A program made the position numbers and the translations under genes. Of a stretch of 64,000 bases of DNA, positions 9,527 to 17,592 are shown piece by piece. The stretch's first letter is position 1; each line of letters begins with the position of its first letter. The notes beneath the pieces are model-generated. The model saw only the letters and a program-made list of their open reading frames with translations. It searched no databases and was not told where the DNA came from. The stretch comes from Nocardioides sp. SR21 (GTDB taxonomy: Bacteria; Actinomycetota; Actinomycetes; Propionibacteriales; Nocardioidaceae), in assembly GCF_022761125.1 (NCBI RefSeq), contig NZ_JAKWJR010000003.1:124001-188000 (forward strand), in the 5' to 3' direction.

Positions 9527-10765
9527 GTGACCGCAACCGTCCTGCCGACCGGATTCGACTTCACCGACCCGGACGTGAATCACCGGGCGATCCCGCACGA
9601 CGAGTTCCGCCTCGCGCGCCAGAACTCCCCGATCCTCTGGATCGACCAGGCGCCGACGTGGACGTCCGGCTTCGCTCCGGAGGGACAGGGCGGCTACTAC
9701 GCCATCACCCGGCACGAGGACGTCGCCGCGATCTCCAAGGACAGCAAGAACTGGTCGACGGCGGAGAACGGCGCGATCATCCGGTTCCCGAGCGAGATGC
9801 TGCGCGAGCAGATCGAGCTCCAGCGCGTCATCCTGATCAACCAGGACCCGCCGGAGCACGCGACCACCCGCGGCATCATCTCCCGGGGCTTCACGCCGCG
9901 CTCGATCGCCGAGCTCGAGGAGACGATGGTCCGGCGGGGCAACCAGATCGTCCAGGACGCCGCGAAGCGGGGCACCGGCAACTTCGTCGAGGAGATCGCC
10001 GCCGAGCTCCCGCTGCAGGCCATCGCCGACCTGATCGGCGTCCCGCAGGACGACCGACACAAGCTGTTCGAGTGGTCCAACCAGATGCTCGCGGGGGAGG
10101 ACCCCGACTACGCCGGCAACCAGGACGTCGCGGCGGCCGAGATCCTCGGCTACGCGATGACGCTCGCCGCGGACCGCCGGGCGAACCCGCAGGACGACCT
10201 GATCACCAAGCTCATCAACGCCCACAAGGGCGAGCGCGGCCTGACCGAGGACGAGTTCGGCTACTTCGTGATCCTGCTCGCCGTGGCGGGCAACGAGACC
10301 ACGCGCAACGCGATCTCGCACGGGATGAACGCCTTCCTCGACAACCCGGAGCAGTGGGAGATCTGGAAGCGTGACCGCCCGGCGACGATGGTCGACGAGG
10401 TCGTCCGGTGGGGGACCCCGGTCACCGTCTTCCAGCGCACCGCGCTCAACGAGGTCGAGGTCAGCGGCCACACGTTCAAGAAGGGCGAGCGGGCGGCGCT
10501 GTTCTACGCCAGCGCGAACTTCGACGAGTCCGTCTTCGAGGATCCCTTCACGTTCAACATCCTGCGCGACCCGAACCCGCAGCTCGGCTTCGGTGGGCAC
10601 GGCGCCCACTACTGCCTGGGCGCCAACCTGGCGCGCCAGGAGATCCGGGTGATCTTCGACGCGCTGGCCGACCACGCGCCGGACATCACCAAGCTGGCCG
10701 AGCCGACCCGGCTGCGGCACTCCTGGATCAACGGCCTCAAGGACCTCCAGGTCAAGTACGCCTAG
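9527..10765 (+). CDS. cyp125: CYP125-type steroid C26(27)-monooxygenase
   Basis: A 412-residue cytochrome P450. The I-helix motif AVAGNETTRN, the K-helix ExxR in DEVVRWGTPV and the heme loop FGGHGAHYCLGANLA (Cys363) are all present. Segments such as GFDFTDPD at the N-terminus, ISRGFTPR and VTVFQRTAL are shared with M. tuberculosis CYP125 (Rv3545c), which starts side-chain degradation by oxidising the terminal methyl of cholesterol or cholestenone to the acid. GTG at 9527 was chosen because GAGGAG is 5 nt upstream. The redox partner is not in the window. Confidence 0.92.
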   Translation: MTATVLPTGFDFTDPDVNHRAIPHDEFRLARQNSPILWIDQAPTWTSGFAPEGQGGYYAITRHEDVAAISKDSKNWSTAENGAIIRFPSEMLREQIELQRVILINQDPPEHATTRGIISRGFTPRSIAELEETMVRRGNQIVQDAAKRGTGNFVEEIAAELPLQAIADLIGVPQDDRHKLFEWSNQMLAGEDPDYAGNQDVAAAEILGYAMTLAADRRANPQDDLITKLINAHKGERGLTEDEFGYFVILLAVAGNETTRNAISHGMNAFLDNPEQWEIWKRDRPATMVDEVVRWGTPVTVFQRTALNEVEVSGHTFKKGERAALFYASANFDESVFEDPFTFNILRDPNPQLGFGGHGAHYCLGANLARQEIRVIFDALADHAPDITKLAEPTRLRHSWINGLKDLQVKYA

Positions 10766-10778
10766 ATCGCCCTCGGGC

Positions 10779-11546
10779 TCAACCGCGGGCGGTCAGCACC
10801 AGGGGGCCGTCCGCGGTGATCGCCACGGTGTGCTCCATGTGTGCACCGCGCGACCCGTCCTTGCTGCGGAGGGTCCAGCCGTCGGCGTCGGTGTAGATCT
10901 CGTCGGTCGTGTGCAGGAACCACGGCTCGATGGCGATCACCAGGCCGGCCTTGAGCTTGAGGCCGCGGTGCGGGCGGCCGTCGTTGGGAACGTGCGGCTC
11001 GCCGTGCATCGTGCGGCCGACGCCGTGGCCGCCGAACTGCAGGTTGATGCCGAGGCCCGCTGCGCGCGCGACGTTGCCGATCGCGGCCGAGATGTCGCCG
11101 AGCTGGTTGCCCACCCGGGCCGCCTCGATGCCGGCGTCGAGCGCGCGTCCGGCGGTAGCGATGAGGTCGAGGTCCTCCTGGCGCGGCGTACCGACCACGA
11201 CGCTGAGCGCGGAGTCCGCGACCCAGCCGTCGACGCTCGCGGCGAAGTCGACGCTGAGCAGGTCGCCGTCCTGGAGCACGTAGTCGTGGGGGAGTCCGTG
11301 CAGCACCGCGTCGTTCACGGAGGTGCAGAGGACCTTGCCGAACGGCGAGGCACCGAACGACGGGTGGTAGTCGATGTAGCAGGACTCGGCGCCGCGGTCG
11401 CGGATCATCTGGTGCGCGATCTCGTCGAGCTCGAGCAGGTTCACCCCGACGTCCGCGGCCTCCGAGAGCGCGGTGATGACGTCGGCGACGAAGCGGCCGG
11501 CGGGTCGCATCTGCTCGATCTGGGCCGGGGTGCGGAGCTCGATCAT
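10779..11546 (-). CDS. map: Type I methionine aminopeptidase
   Basis: A 255-residue M24A peptidase that removes the initiator methionine in the cytosol. Metal ligands are visible as two aspartates in SVDFAASVDGWVADSA, the histidine of GGHGVGRTMHGEP, and glutamates in IAIEPW and MEHTVAIT. The start MIELRTP at 11546 is preferred over the longer open frame because it is the family start and is preceded by a leaderless -10. Actinobacteria usually carry two or more map genes; this one stands alone, divergent from the clpP pair. Confidence 0.9.
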   Translation of the reverse strand: MIELRTPAQIEQMRPAGRFVADVITALSEAADVGVNLLELDEIAHQMIRDRGAESCYIDYHPSFGASPFGKVLCTSVNDAVLHGLPHDYVLQDGDLLSVDFAASVDGWVADSALSVVVGTPRQEDLDLIATAGRALDAGIEAARVGNQLGDISAAIGNVARAAGLGINLQFGGHGVGRTMHGEPHVPNDGRPHRGLKLKAGLVIAIEPWFLHTTDEIYTDADGWTLRSKDGSRGAHMEHTVAITADGPLVLTARG

Positions 11547-11553
11547 GGGTGCG

Positions 11554-11559
11554 AGCCTA
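11554..11559 (-). promoter_or_regulatory. -10 element TAGGCT of the map promoter
   Basis: On the minus strand TAGGCT is followed by 7 nt (CGCACCC) and the ATG at 11546. No ribosome site is visible; leaderless initiation is inferred. Confidence 0.5.
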
Positions 11560-11565
11560 CGGTCC

Positions 11566-11580
11566 TCTGCTGTGGGCTTA
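11566..11580 (+). promoter_or_regulatory. Weak PopR-like box upstream of the clpP pair
   Basis: TCTGCT-GTG-GGCTTA matches 9 of 12 fixed bases of the Streptomyces PopR pattern TCTGCC-N3-GGCAGA as I recall it. It lies 56 bp before the first clpP. The match is imperfect and is recorded because a PopR/ClgR-type regulator is encoded 2.4 kb away. Confidence 0.25.
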
Positions 11581-11635
11581 TCTGCTCGGGGCGGATTCGC
11601 TTCCGTGCCGGCGTACGGCGGCCGACGCTGGCTGC

Positions 11636-12226
11636 ATGACCCGAACACACGACGAACAGCTGGCCACCCGGCTCATGCACCAGCGCATCCTGGTGCTCGG
11701 GGAGCCGGTCGACGACCCGATCGCGAACCGACTCTGCGCCGAGCTCCTCCTGCTCTCGGCCGAGGACCCGCACCGCGACATCAGCCTCTACATCAACTCG
11801 CCCGGCGGCTCGGTCAGCGCGGGACTCGCCATCTACGACACCATGCGGCTGATCCCCAACGACGTCAGCACGCTGGCGATGGGGTTGGCGGCGAGCATGG
11901 GCCAGTTCCTGCTCTCGGGCGGGACGCCCGGCAAGCGCTACGCGCTGCCGCACTCCCGGGTGCTGATGCACCAGGGATCCGCCGGGTTGGGCGGCACGGC
12001 GATCGACATCGAGATCCAGGCCGAGAACCTCGAGCACACCAAGGGCGTGCTGCTCGGGCTGATCTCCGAGCACACCGGCCAGCCGCTCGAGACCGTCACC
12101 CGTGACTCGCTCCGTGACCGGTGGTTCACGGCCGAGGAGGCGCTGGCGTACGGGTTCGTCGACAAGGTGCTGGACGACCTGCCGTCCCCGGTCCGGCCGG
12201 CCGCGACGTTCGGGGTGGCGCGATGA
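11636..12226 (+). CDS. clpP: ClpP-family serine protease subunit (first of a pair)
   Basis: A 196-residue ClpP. The nucleophile serine is in GLAASMGQF, the histidine in RVLMHQGS and the aspartate in [10 protein letters not shown], so the triad is intact. ClpP forms tetradecameric proteolytic chambers fed by ClpX or ClpC. ATG at 11636 was chosen as the family start; no clear ribosome site precedes it. Its stop overlaps the second clpP as ATGA. Neither clpX nor tig is adjacent, so this pair resembles the accessory clpP3-clpP4 operon of Streptomyces, not the housekeeping clpP1-clpP2. Confidence 0.85.
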   Translation: MTRTHDEQLATRLMHQRILVLGEPVDDPIANRLCAELLLLSAEDPHRDISLYINSPGGSVSAGLAIYDTMRLIPNDVSTLAMGLAASMGQFLLSGGTPGKRYALPHSRVLMHQGSAGLGGTAIDIEIQAENLEHTKGVLLGLISEHTGQPLETVTRDSLRDRWFTAEEALAYGFVDKVLDDLPSPVRPAATFGVAR

Positions 12227-12825
12227 GCAGCTACACGATCCCGAGCGTGGTGGAGAAGACGCACCGGGGGGAGCGTGCCGTCGACATCTACAGCCGGCTG
12301 CTGACCGACCGCATCGTGTACGTCGGCACCGAGATCGACGACGGCGTCGCGAACGTCGTGATCGCGCAGCTGCTGCACCTCGAGAGCGAGAGCCCGGACA
12401 CGCCCATCAACCTGTACCTCAACTCGCCCGGTGGCTCGGTCACCGCGATGCTCGCGATCTACGACACCATGCAGTTCATCCGGTCGTCGGTCGCGACGAC
12501 GTGCGTGGGACAGGCGGGTTCCTCGGCGGCGGTGCTCCTGGCCGCCGGGGCGCCCGGGCTGCGGACCGTGCTCCCGCACGCGCGCGTGGTCCTGCACCAG
12601 CCGTCCGGCGGGGGACAGGGCACCCTGCCCGACCTCGCCGTACAGGCCAAGGAGATCGCGCGGATCCGCGCCGAGATGGAGGCGATCCTGTCGCTGCACA
12701 CCGGGCAGTCGGTCGAGCGGTTGCGCGAGGACACCGACCGGGACCTGATCATGACCGCGGCCGAGGCGGTGTCGTACGGGATCGTGGACTCGGTGCTGGA
12801 CTCGCGGAAGGTCTCCCCGGAATGA
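12223..12825 (+). CDS. clpP: ClpP-family serine protease subunit (second of a pair)
   Basis: A 200-residue ClpP. Serine in [12 protein letters not shown], histidine in [10 protein letters not shown] and aspartate in [13 protein letters not shown] form the expected triad; GSS replaces the more usual ASM around the nucleophile. The N-terminal TIPSVVEKT segment is typical for the axial loop of the partner subunit. It is coupled to the first clpP by an ATGA overlap, so the two probably assemble into a mixed two-ring particle, as known for actinobacterial ClpP pairs. Confidence 0.85.
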   Translation: MSSYTIPSVVEKTHRGERAVDIYSRLLTDRIVYVGTEIDDGVANVVIAQLLHLESESPDTPINLYLNSPGGSVTAMLAIYDTMQFIRSSVATTCVGQAGSSAAVLLAAGAPGLRTVLPHARVVLHQPSGGGQGTLPDLAVQAKEIARIRAEMEAILSLHTGQSVERLREDTDRDLIMTAAEAVSYGIVDSVLDSRKVSPE

Positions 12826-12854
12826 ACGGGGACGCCTGAGCGGTTGGCGCTGTC

Positions 12855-13613
12855 ATGACCTCACTCGTCGACCGCGCCCTGGCCGCCCTCCGCACCGAGC
12901 ACGACACCCTCGCGGCGCTCCAACCTCTGTCCGAGTCCCAGCTGACGTCGCCGAGCGGCGCCTCGGAGTGGACGGTGGCGGCTGCGCTGTCCCACCTCGG
13001 CAGTGGCGCCGAGATCGGTCGCCGGTCGATCGCCCAGGCGGCGGGCGAGTCGGTGGCCGATGAGTCGAACGAGGAGATCTGGGCGCGCTGGGACGGCGCG
13101 ACCCCGGCCGAGCAGGCCGCTGCGTTCGTGGAGCACGACGCGGCGTACCTCGCGACGGTCGGCGGTCTGTCGGACGAGCAGAAGGCGTCGCTCGTCGTGG
13201 ACCTCGGCTTCCTGCCGAACCCGGTGCCGGTGCTCGTTCCCGTCGCGATGCGGCTCAACGAGGTGGCCAACCACTCGTGGGACGTGCGGGTGGGCCTGGA
13301 CCCGTCGGCGGAGGTGTTGACGTCGTCCGCGGAGGTGCTGGTGGAGCTCTTCGAGGGGCCGCTGGCGTTCCTGCTCGGCTTCGCCGCCAAGCCGGACCAG
13401 GTCGCGGAGCCCGTGCGGCTGGCCGTGCCGGGTGGCGGCATCGTGATCGACGGTGCGGTGTCCGTGACGTCGTCGCTGCCGGACGCCACGGCCACCCTGT
13501 CCGGCCCCGCGGGCGCGACGGTGCGCGCGCTCAGCGGTCGGCTGCGTGACGCCGACGAGGTCTCGGGGAACGTCTCGGTCGACGACCTGCGCCGGGTGTT
13601 CCCGGGCTACTAG
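12855..13613 (+). CDS. Maleylpyruvate-isomerase-like mycothiol-dependent protein (DinB fold)
   Basis: A 252-residue protein with an N-terminal four-helix MDMPI/DinB domain. Candidate metal ligands are His47 in AALSHLGSG and the EVANHSWDVR segment near residue 137. The C-terminal half is the small domain found in this family. Members are mycothiol-dependent isomerases or transferases of largely unknown substrate. The gap to clpP is 29 bp, so co-transcription is possible, but functional linkage is not shown. A hairpin-forming repeat follows the stop. Confidence 0.75.
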   Translation: MTSLVDRALAALRTEHDTLAALQPLSESQLTSPSGASEWTVAAALSHLGSGAEIGRRSIAQAAGESVADESNEEIWARWDGATPAEQAAAFVEHDAAYLATVGGLSDEQKASLVVDLGFLPNPVPVLVPVAMRLNEVANHSWDVRVGLDPSAEVLTSSAEVLVELFEGPLAFLLGFAAKPDQVAEPVRLAVPGGGIVIDGAVSVTSSLPDATATLSGPAGATVRALSGRLRDADEVSGNVSVDDLRRVFPGY

Positions 13614-13625
13614 GGAGAAGCACGC

Positions 13626-13676
13626 GCTGGATCGAGTAGCCCCGCGGCCGAGGAACGAGGCCGCTACGGGCGTATC
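13626..13676. repeat. REP-like imperfect inverted repeat between convergent genes
   Basis: Arms containing GATCGAGTAGC and CGTATCGAGAT enclose a strong stem CGGCC-GAGGAACGA-GGCCG. This composition (TCGATACGCC ... CTACTCGAT when read in reverse) is familiar from dispersed elements in Nocardioidaceae genomes. It lies between the convergent MDMPI-like gene and the XRE gene and could act as a bidirectional terminator. Confidence 0.55.
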
Positions 13677-13680
13677 GAGA

Positions 13681-13983
13681 TCAGGCCGCGAGCGCGACCG
13701 GCCCCCGCAGTCGCTTGCTGACGCGGATCGTGAGGTCGACCAGCCGGAGGTCCAGCGCGCCGGCGACGGCCTGCAGCACCTCCGAGCTCGGCTCCTTGCG
13801 TCCCCGCTCGATCTCCGAGAGGTACTGCGTCGACACCCCCGCGTCCTGCGCGACGTCGGCGAGCGTCCGCCCGGCACTGCTCCGCTCCTCCCGGAGCTCG
13901 TGGCCGACCGCTTCGCGCCACAGCGGCTCCGGCTCGGTCGTCCTGTGGTCGTCTGGCCTCGGGAACGCGATCAGCTCACCCAT
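13681..13983 (-). CDS. ClgR/PopR-family XRE transcriptional activator
   Basis: A 100-residue protein with one helix-turn-helix domain at residues 30-85, containing GRTLADVAQDAG and the recognition part YLSEIERGRKEPSSE. That signature is shared by ClgR and PopR, which activate clp genes in actinobacteria and are themselves Clp substrates. The C-terminus ends VALAA, a hydrophobic Ala-Ala tail of the kind that ClpP systems recognise. The clpP pair lies 0.9 kb away and a GTTCGC-N5-GCGAAC box precedes this gene, so a role in the Clp regulon is likely. PopR and ClgR cannot be separated here. Confidence 0.75.
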   Translation of the reverse strand: MGELIAFPRPDDHRTTEPEPLWREAVGHELREERSSAGRTLADVAQDAGVSTQYLSEIERGRKEPSSEVLQAVAGALDLRLVDLTIRVSKRLRGPVALAA

Positions 13984-13989
13984 GTGGCG

Positions 13990-13995
13990 ACACTA
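13990..13995 (-). promoter_or_regulatory. -10 element TAGTGT of the XRE regulator promoter
   Basis: On the minus strand TAGTGT is followed by CGCCAC (6 nt) and the ATG at 13983, indicating a leaderless transcript. Confidence 0.5.
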
Positions 13996-14021
13996 GATCG
14001 GTACGTCGCTCGTCGCACCGA

Positions 14022-14042
14022 CCGTTCGCGCACGGCGAACGG
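14022..14042. promoter_or_regulatory. ClgR-type box, perfect inverted repeat
   Basis: Arms CCGTTCGC (14022-14029) and GCGAACGG (14035-14042) flank GCACG. The core GTTCGC-N5-GCGAAC resembles ClgR boxes of Streptomyces and Corynebacterium as I recall them. Its centre is about 49 bp upstream of the predicted start of the XRE gene, an activator position, so autoregulation or activation by a paralogue is plausible. Confidence 0.6.
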
Positions 14043-14090
14043 GTCCGGTGGTGGAGGCGCGAGCGAAGCGAGTCTCGTACCCACCTGCGC

Positions 14091-14115
14091 CCCGGTGGTC
14101 GAGCTTGTCGAGACC
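14091..14115. repeat. Dispersed repeat, copy 1 (PVVELVETP element)
   Basis: This 25-bp segment in the gap before a GNAT gene reads, in one frame, as the peptide PVVELVETP, a common spurious product in Nocardioidaceae annotations. The reverse complement of 49627-49651, inside gcvP, matches it at 23 of 25 bases. The rest of the 13984-14187 gap holds only the XRE promoter region and a GCGAGCGAAGCGAGTCTCG-type flanking sequence. Confidence 0.65.
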
Positions 14116-14187
14116 CCCGCAGCCGACCGACCTCGTAGACCGGAAGTCACGGGCGCCGGCACCACGTCTCGGTGCACGATGGCACCC

Positions 14188-14727
14188 ATGTCCTTGCCGA
14201 CCCCGACGCTCGAGACTGATCGCCTGCTGCTGCGCCCGTTCCACGAGGCGGACGCCGACGACCTGTGGGAGATGCACAGCAGCGCGAGCGTGCTGCGCTA
14301 CTGGGACTCGCCGCCGTGGGCGGAGCCCAGCCGTGCCGAGCGGTTCCTCGCGACGACCCGGCAGCTGGCGGAGGAGGGCACCGGGGCGCGGGTCGCGATG
14401 GTGCGCGACGGGGCGTTCGTGGGCTGGTGCGCACTGGTCCGGTGGAACCCGGACCTCCGGAGCGCGGCGCTGGGGTACTGCCTGAACGAGGCCGCGTGGG
14501 GACAGGGGTACGCGACCGAGGGGGTGCGCGCGTTGCTGGGCTGGGCGTTCGCCACGCTCGACCTCAACCGCGTGCAGTCCGAGGTGGACACTCGCAACGC
14601 GGCGTCGGCGCGCGTGCTGGAGAAGCTCGGCTTCGTGAGGGAGGGGACGCTCCGGGAGGACTGCGTCGTCGACGGCGTGGTGTCCGACTCCTGGGTCTAC
14701 GGGCTGCTCAGGCGGGAGTGGGCGTAG
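14188..14727 (+). CDS. GNAT N-acetyltransferase, RimJ/RimL-like
   Basis: A 179-residue single-domain acetyltransferase. It begins with LETDRLLLRPFHEADADDLW, the typical RimJ/RimL opening, and has the acetyl-CoA site in WGQGYATEGVRALLGWAF followed by N-x-x-S-x-R-V-L-E-K-L-G-F. Such enzymes acetylate ribosomal protein N-termini, antibiotics or small amines; the substrate is not evident. ATG at 14188 is used; an in-frame ATG at 14179 is an alternative, and neither has a good ribosome site. The 3' end overlaps the convergent DUF402 gene by 31 bp. Confidence 0.8.
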   Translation: MSLPTPTLETDRLLLRPFHEADADDLWEMHSSASVLRYWDSPPWAEPSRAERFLATTRQLAEEGTGARVAMVRDGAFVGWCALVRWNPDLRSAALGYCLNEAAWGQGYATEGVRALLGWAFATLDLNRVQSEVDTRNAASARVLEKLGFVREGTLREDCVVDGVVSDSWVYGLLRREWA

Positions 14728-15344
14728 GTCTCCCAGCCGTCGCAGAACGGCGGACCCCAGTCCGCGACGAGCGCCTCGACCGCTGCGGCATCGGACTCGA
14801 TCGCGGCCGCCTGCTCGCGGGTGAAGACGCCTTGAGCGACGGCGAGCTCCAGCTCGTCCTCGTCCTTGCGTACGACGGTGCGGTCGGGGCTGACGACGAC
14901 ATCGAGGACGTGGTCGCTCGTGTAGAGGGTGCGGTCGTCGCGGACGTGCGGACGCTCGAGGTTGACGTACCAGCCGGCGAGGTCGCCGGAACCCTGGGCG
15001 AGGAGGAGCCAGACCGACCACGGCTGGCCGGTCGGTGCGATGCGGAGCTGGTCGTTGACGGCGTGCGTGCCGTGCTCCTGGACCAGCGGAGTGGTGAACA
15101 AGGTGTCGGGATCGTCTCGCTTGCCCCGGCCGTCGGCCCGGGCTGCGCGCATCACCGGAGTCGCGCAGCGCAACCAGGCGACCAACCCGTCGGCGTCGTC
15201 CCGGACGACGGTGACGGTGCAGGCGAAGTGGGGGAGTGTCGCGTCGACGGCCAGCGGGCCCGTGCCCAGTGGGCCCGCGCCCTCGCGCCAGACGACCTCG
15301 GTGCCGGCCGGCCAGTACGGCGGATCGCCCGACGGTCGGAGCAT
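14697..15344 (-). CDS. DUF402 protein
   Basis: A 215-residue protein. Its central part (TGQPWSVWLLLAQGSGDLAGWYVNLERP) and the following DHVLDVVVSPDRTVVRKDEDEL are the DUF402 signature, with acidic metal-binding residues (D-x-x-L-D and K-D-E-D-E). Characterised relatives are nucleoside phosphatases; the substrate here is unknown. ATG at 15344 lies 4 bp from the ltp3 stop, so it may be the last gene read from the ltp3-ltp4 operon, though its function does not suggest a sterol role. Confidence 0.7.
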   Translation of the reverse strand: MLRPSGDPPYWPAGTEVVWREGAGPLGTGPLAVDATLPHFACTVTVVRDDADGLVAWLRCATPVMRAARADGRGKRDDPDTLFTTPLVQEHGTHAVNDQLRIAPTGQPWSVWLLLAQGSGDLAGWYVNLERPHVRDDRTLYTSDHVLDVVVSPDRTVVRKDEDELELAVAQGVFTREQAAAIESDAAAVEALVADWGPPFCDGWETYAHSRLSSP

Positions 15345-15348
15345 CGGC

Positions 15349-16515
15349 CTAGTTGGTCGGCTTCTCCGACCCGACGACCCACATCGCGAAGAACTGCGAT
15401 CCGCCGCCGTACGCGTGGCCGAGCGCCTTGCGAGCGCCGTCGACCTGGTGCTCGCCGGCAGCGCCGCGGACCTGGAGCGCCGCCTCACCGAAGCGGAGCA
15501 TGCCCGAGGCACCGATGGGGTTGGAGGAGAGGACGCCGCCCGAGCAGTTGACCGGCATCCGGCCGTCCATCGCGGTGGCGCCGGACTCGGAGAGCCGCCA
15601 GCCGCCGCCGTTCTCCTCGGCGAAGCCGAGGGACTCGAGCCACATCGGCTCGAACCACGAGAACGGGACGTAGATCTCGGCCGCGTCGATCTCGTCGATC
15701 GGGCTGGTGATGCCGGCCTGCTTCCAGAGCGCGGCGGCGGCGTCGCGCGACGCCTGCGGGTTGACCTGGTCGCGCTCGGCCGCGGTGGTGGCCTCGGAGC
15801 GCATCACGGTGCCGTGGATCCAGGCCGGGTTCGGCGAGGCCGCAGCGGTGTCCTCGTCGACGATCACGAGCGCGCAGGCGCCGTCGGAGGACGGGCAGGT
15901 CTCGTCGTAGCGGATCGGGTCCCAGAGCATCTGCGACGCGAGCACCGACTCGACGGTGGTGTCCGGGTTCTTCAGGTGCGCGTAGGGGTTCTTCAGTGCG
16001 TTCTGCCGGTCCTTCGCCGCGACGATCGCGCCGACGTGCGTGGGTGCCTCGGACCGACGGATGTACGACCGCACGTGCGGGGCGAAGTAGCCGCCCGCGC
16101 CGGCGTGCACCGGCATGTTGAACGGCAGCGGCACCGACAGCGCCCACATCGCGTTCGACTCCGACTGCTTCTCGAAGGCGACGGTCAGCACGCGCTTGTG
16201 CACGCCGGCCTGCACGAGCGACGACGCCACGATGGCGGTCGAACCGCCGACAGAGCCGGCGGTGTGCACGCGCAGCAGCGGCTTGCCGGCCGCACCGAGC
16301 GCCTCGGCGAGGAACAGCTCGGGCATCATCACGCCCTCGAACAGGTCGGGCGCCTTGCCGACGACGATCGCGTCGATGTCGTCGAGCGACATGTTGGCGT
16401 CGGCGAGGGCGCGGTCCATCGCCTCGCGGCACAGGCCGGCCATCGACACGTCCTCGCGCTTGGCCCGGTGGTGGGTCTGACCCACGCCGACCACTGCGGC
16501 GGGCTGCTTGCTCAT
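15349..16515 (-). CDS. ltp3: Ltp3, SCP2-thiolase-fold protein
   Basis: A 388-residue thiolase-fold protein similar to Rv3523. The place of the usual nucleophilic cysteine reads VHTAGSVGGSTAI, with no cysteine, and the C-terminal active-site cysteine is also absent (GHAYGGGSQFFAMWVVG); the GHA histidine is kept. It therefore cannot do standard thiolysis and more likely acts as a retro-aldolase or lipid-transfer-like carbon-carbon lyase, as shown for Ltp2 in sterol side-chain removal. Its ATG shares one base with the ltp4 stop (TGATG). Confidence 0.82.
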   Translation of the reverse strand: MSKQPAAVVGVGQTHHRAKREDVSMAGLCREAMDRALADANMSLDDIDAIVVGKAPDLFEGVMMPELFLAEALGAAGKPLLRVHTAGSVGGSTAIVASSLVQAGVHKRVLTVAFEKQSESNAMWALSVPLPFNMPVHAGAGGYFAPHVRSYIRRSEAPTHVGAIVAAKDRQNALKNPYAHLKNPDTTVESVLASQMLWDPIRYDETCPSSDGACALVIVDEDTAAASPNPAWIHGTVMRSEATTAAERDQVNPQASRDAAAALWKQAGITSPIDEIDAAEIYVPFSWFEPMWLESLGFAEENGGGWRLSESGATAMDGRMPVNCSGGVLSSNPIGASGMLRFGEAALQVRGAAGEHQVDGARKALGHAYGGGSQFFAMWVVGSEKPTN

Positions 16516-17567
16516 CAGGAGCGTCCTTCCAGGGTGCACAGGAGGTTCTGCTGCAGGGCCGGGCCGGACGTCGCGTGACCCACCGCCTTGGAGATCTCGC
16601 CGGACCAGATCCGGGCGGCCGCCTCGCCGATCCGGATGCCGCCGCCGGAGAACATCGGGTTGCTGGTGAGCGCGCCGCCCGACGGGTTGATGCGTACGTC
16701 GTCGGCAAGGCCGAGCTCGCGACGCAGGATCAGCTCCTGGTGGCTGAACGGCGCGTGCAGCTCGGCCACCTCGACGCCGGACAGGTCGACGCCGGCCGCA
16801 GCCCGGGCCGCGGACGGCGACCGGGTCAGGTCGCGGGTGCCCATGCTCATCGGGTCCACGAAGTGCGACAGGCCGCTGATCCACGCCGGCTTCTCACGCA
16901 CCTCGCGGGCCTTGTCGCCGGCGGCGAGCACGATCGCGGCTGCGCCGTCGGTGACGGGGGAGCAGTCGTGCTTGCGCAGCGGGTCGGCGTACATCGGCCG
17001 GGCCAGCAGCTCCTCGACCGAGGAGCCGCCCTTGCGGATCGAGTACTCGTTCTTCTCCGCGTCGGTCAGCGAGCGGTTGGCGACCTCGGCCATCGCGGCC
17101 TTGTCCCACACGCCCGCGTCGATGCCGACGCGCGCCTGGAGCGCGGCCAGCGACACGGTGTCCGGCCAGAGCGGCGTCATCGTGTACGGCTCCAGCTGGA
17201 GCGACAGCGAGCGGCGCAGCACGCCGGCCGATGACTTGCCGAACGCGTAGACGAGCGCGGTGTCGACCTCACCGGTCTGGATCTTGATCCACGCCTCGTA
17301 CATCGCCCACGCGAGGTCCATCTCGACGTGCGACTCGTTGACCGGCGGGATGACGCCGATCGCGTCGACCGCCTGGACGAACGAGAACGACCGGCCGGCC
17401 AGGTAGTCGCTCGAGCCCGAGCACCAGAACCCGACGTCGCGTCGGGTCCACCCGGTCTGCTCGTAGCACTCGGCGAGGAGCGGCACGAGCAGCTCCACGC
17501 AGGTCGGCGACCCGTCGAACTCAGGCATCTGTCGCTGGGCGAACCCGACGACGGCAACGTCTCTCAT
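16515..17567 (-). CDS. ltp4: Ltp4, SCP2-thiolase-fold protein
   Basis: A 350-residue thiolase-fold protein similar to Rv3522. The nucleophile region reads VNESHVEMDLAWAM without cysteine, and the C-terminus is GHATSGPALQQNLLCTLEG. It is shorter than Ltp3 and probably its partner, since the two genes are coupled by TGATG. ATG at 17567 was preferred over GTG at 17576 because GGAG lies 8 nt upstream and MRDVAVVGFAQ is the usual family start. A DUF35 gene 25 bp upstream completes the unit, in the same order as Rv3521-Rv3522-Rv3523. Confidence 0.82.
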   Translation of the reverse strand: MRDVAVVGFAQRQMPEFDGSPTCVELLVPLLAECYEQTGWTRRDVGFWCSGSSDYLAGRSFSFVQAVDAIGVIPPVNESHVEMDLAWAMYEAWIKIQTGEVDTALVYAFGKSSAGVLRRSLSLQLEPYTMTPLWPDTVSLAALQARVGIDAGVWDKAAMAEVANRSLTDAEKNEYSIRKGGSSVEELLARPMYADPLRKHDCSPVTDGAAAIVLAAGDKAREVREKPAWISGLSHFVDPMSMGTRDLTRSPSAARAAAGVDLSGVEVAELHAPFSHQELILRRELGLADDVRINPSGGALTSNPMFSGGGIRIGEAAARIWSGEISKAVGHATSGPALQQNLLCTLEGRS

Positions 17568-17592
17568 ACTCCGCACTCCATTTCGGGGCCCT

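Noticed and set aside
11596..11625. Possible ClgR box in the map-clpP gap (TTCGC and GGCG words)
   Set aside because: Spacing and arms do not fit GTTCGC-N5-GCGAAC; kept only as a weak PopR-like site elsewhere in the gap.
14048..14485. ORF encoding a PVVELVETP-type peptide
   Set aside because: Product of the dispersed repeat, out of frame with the GNAT gene; no ribosome site.
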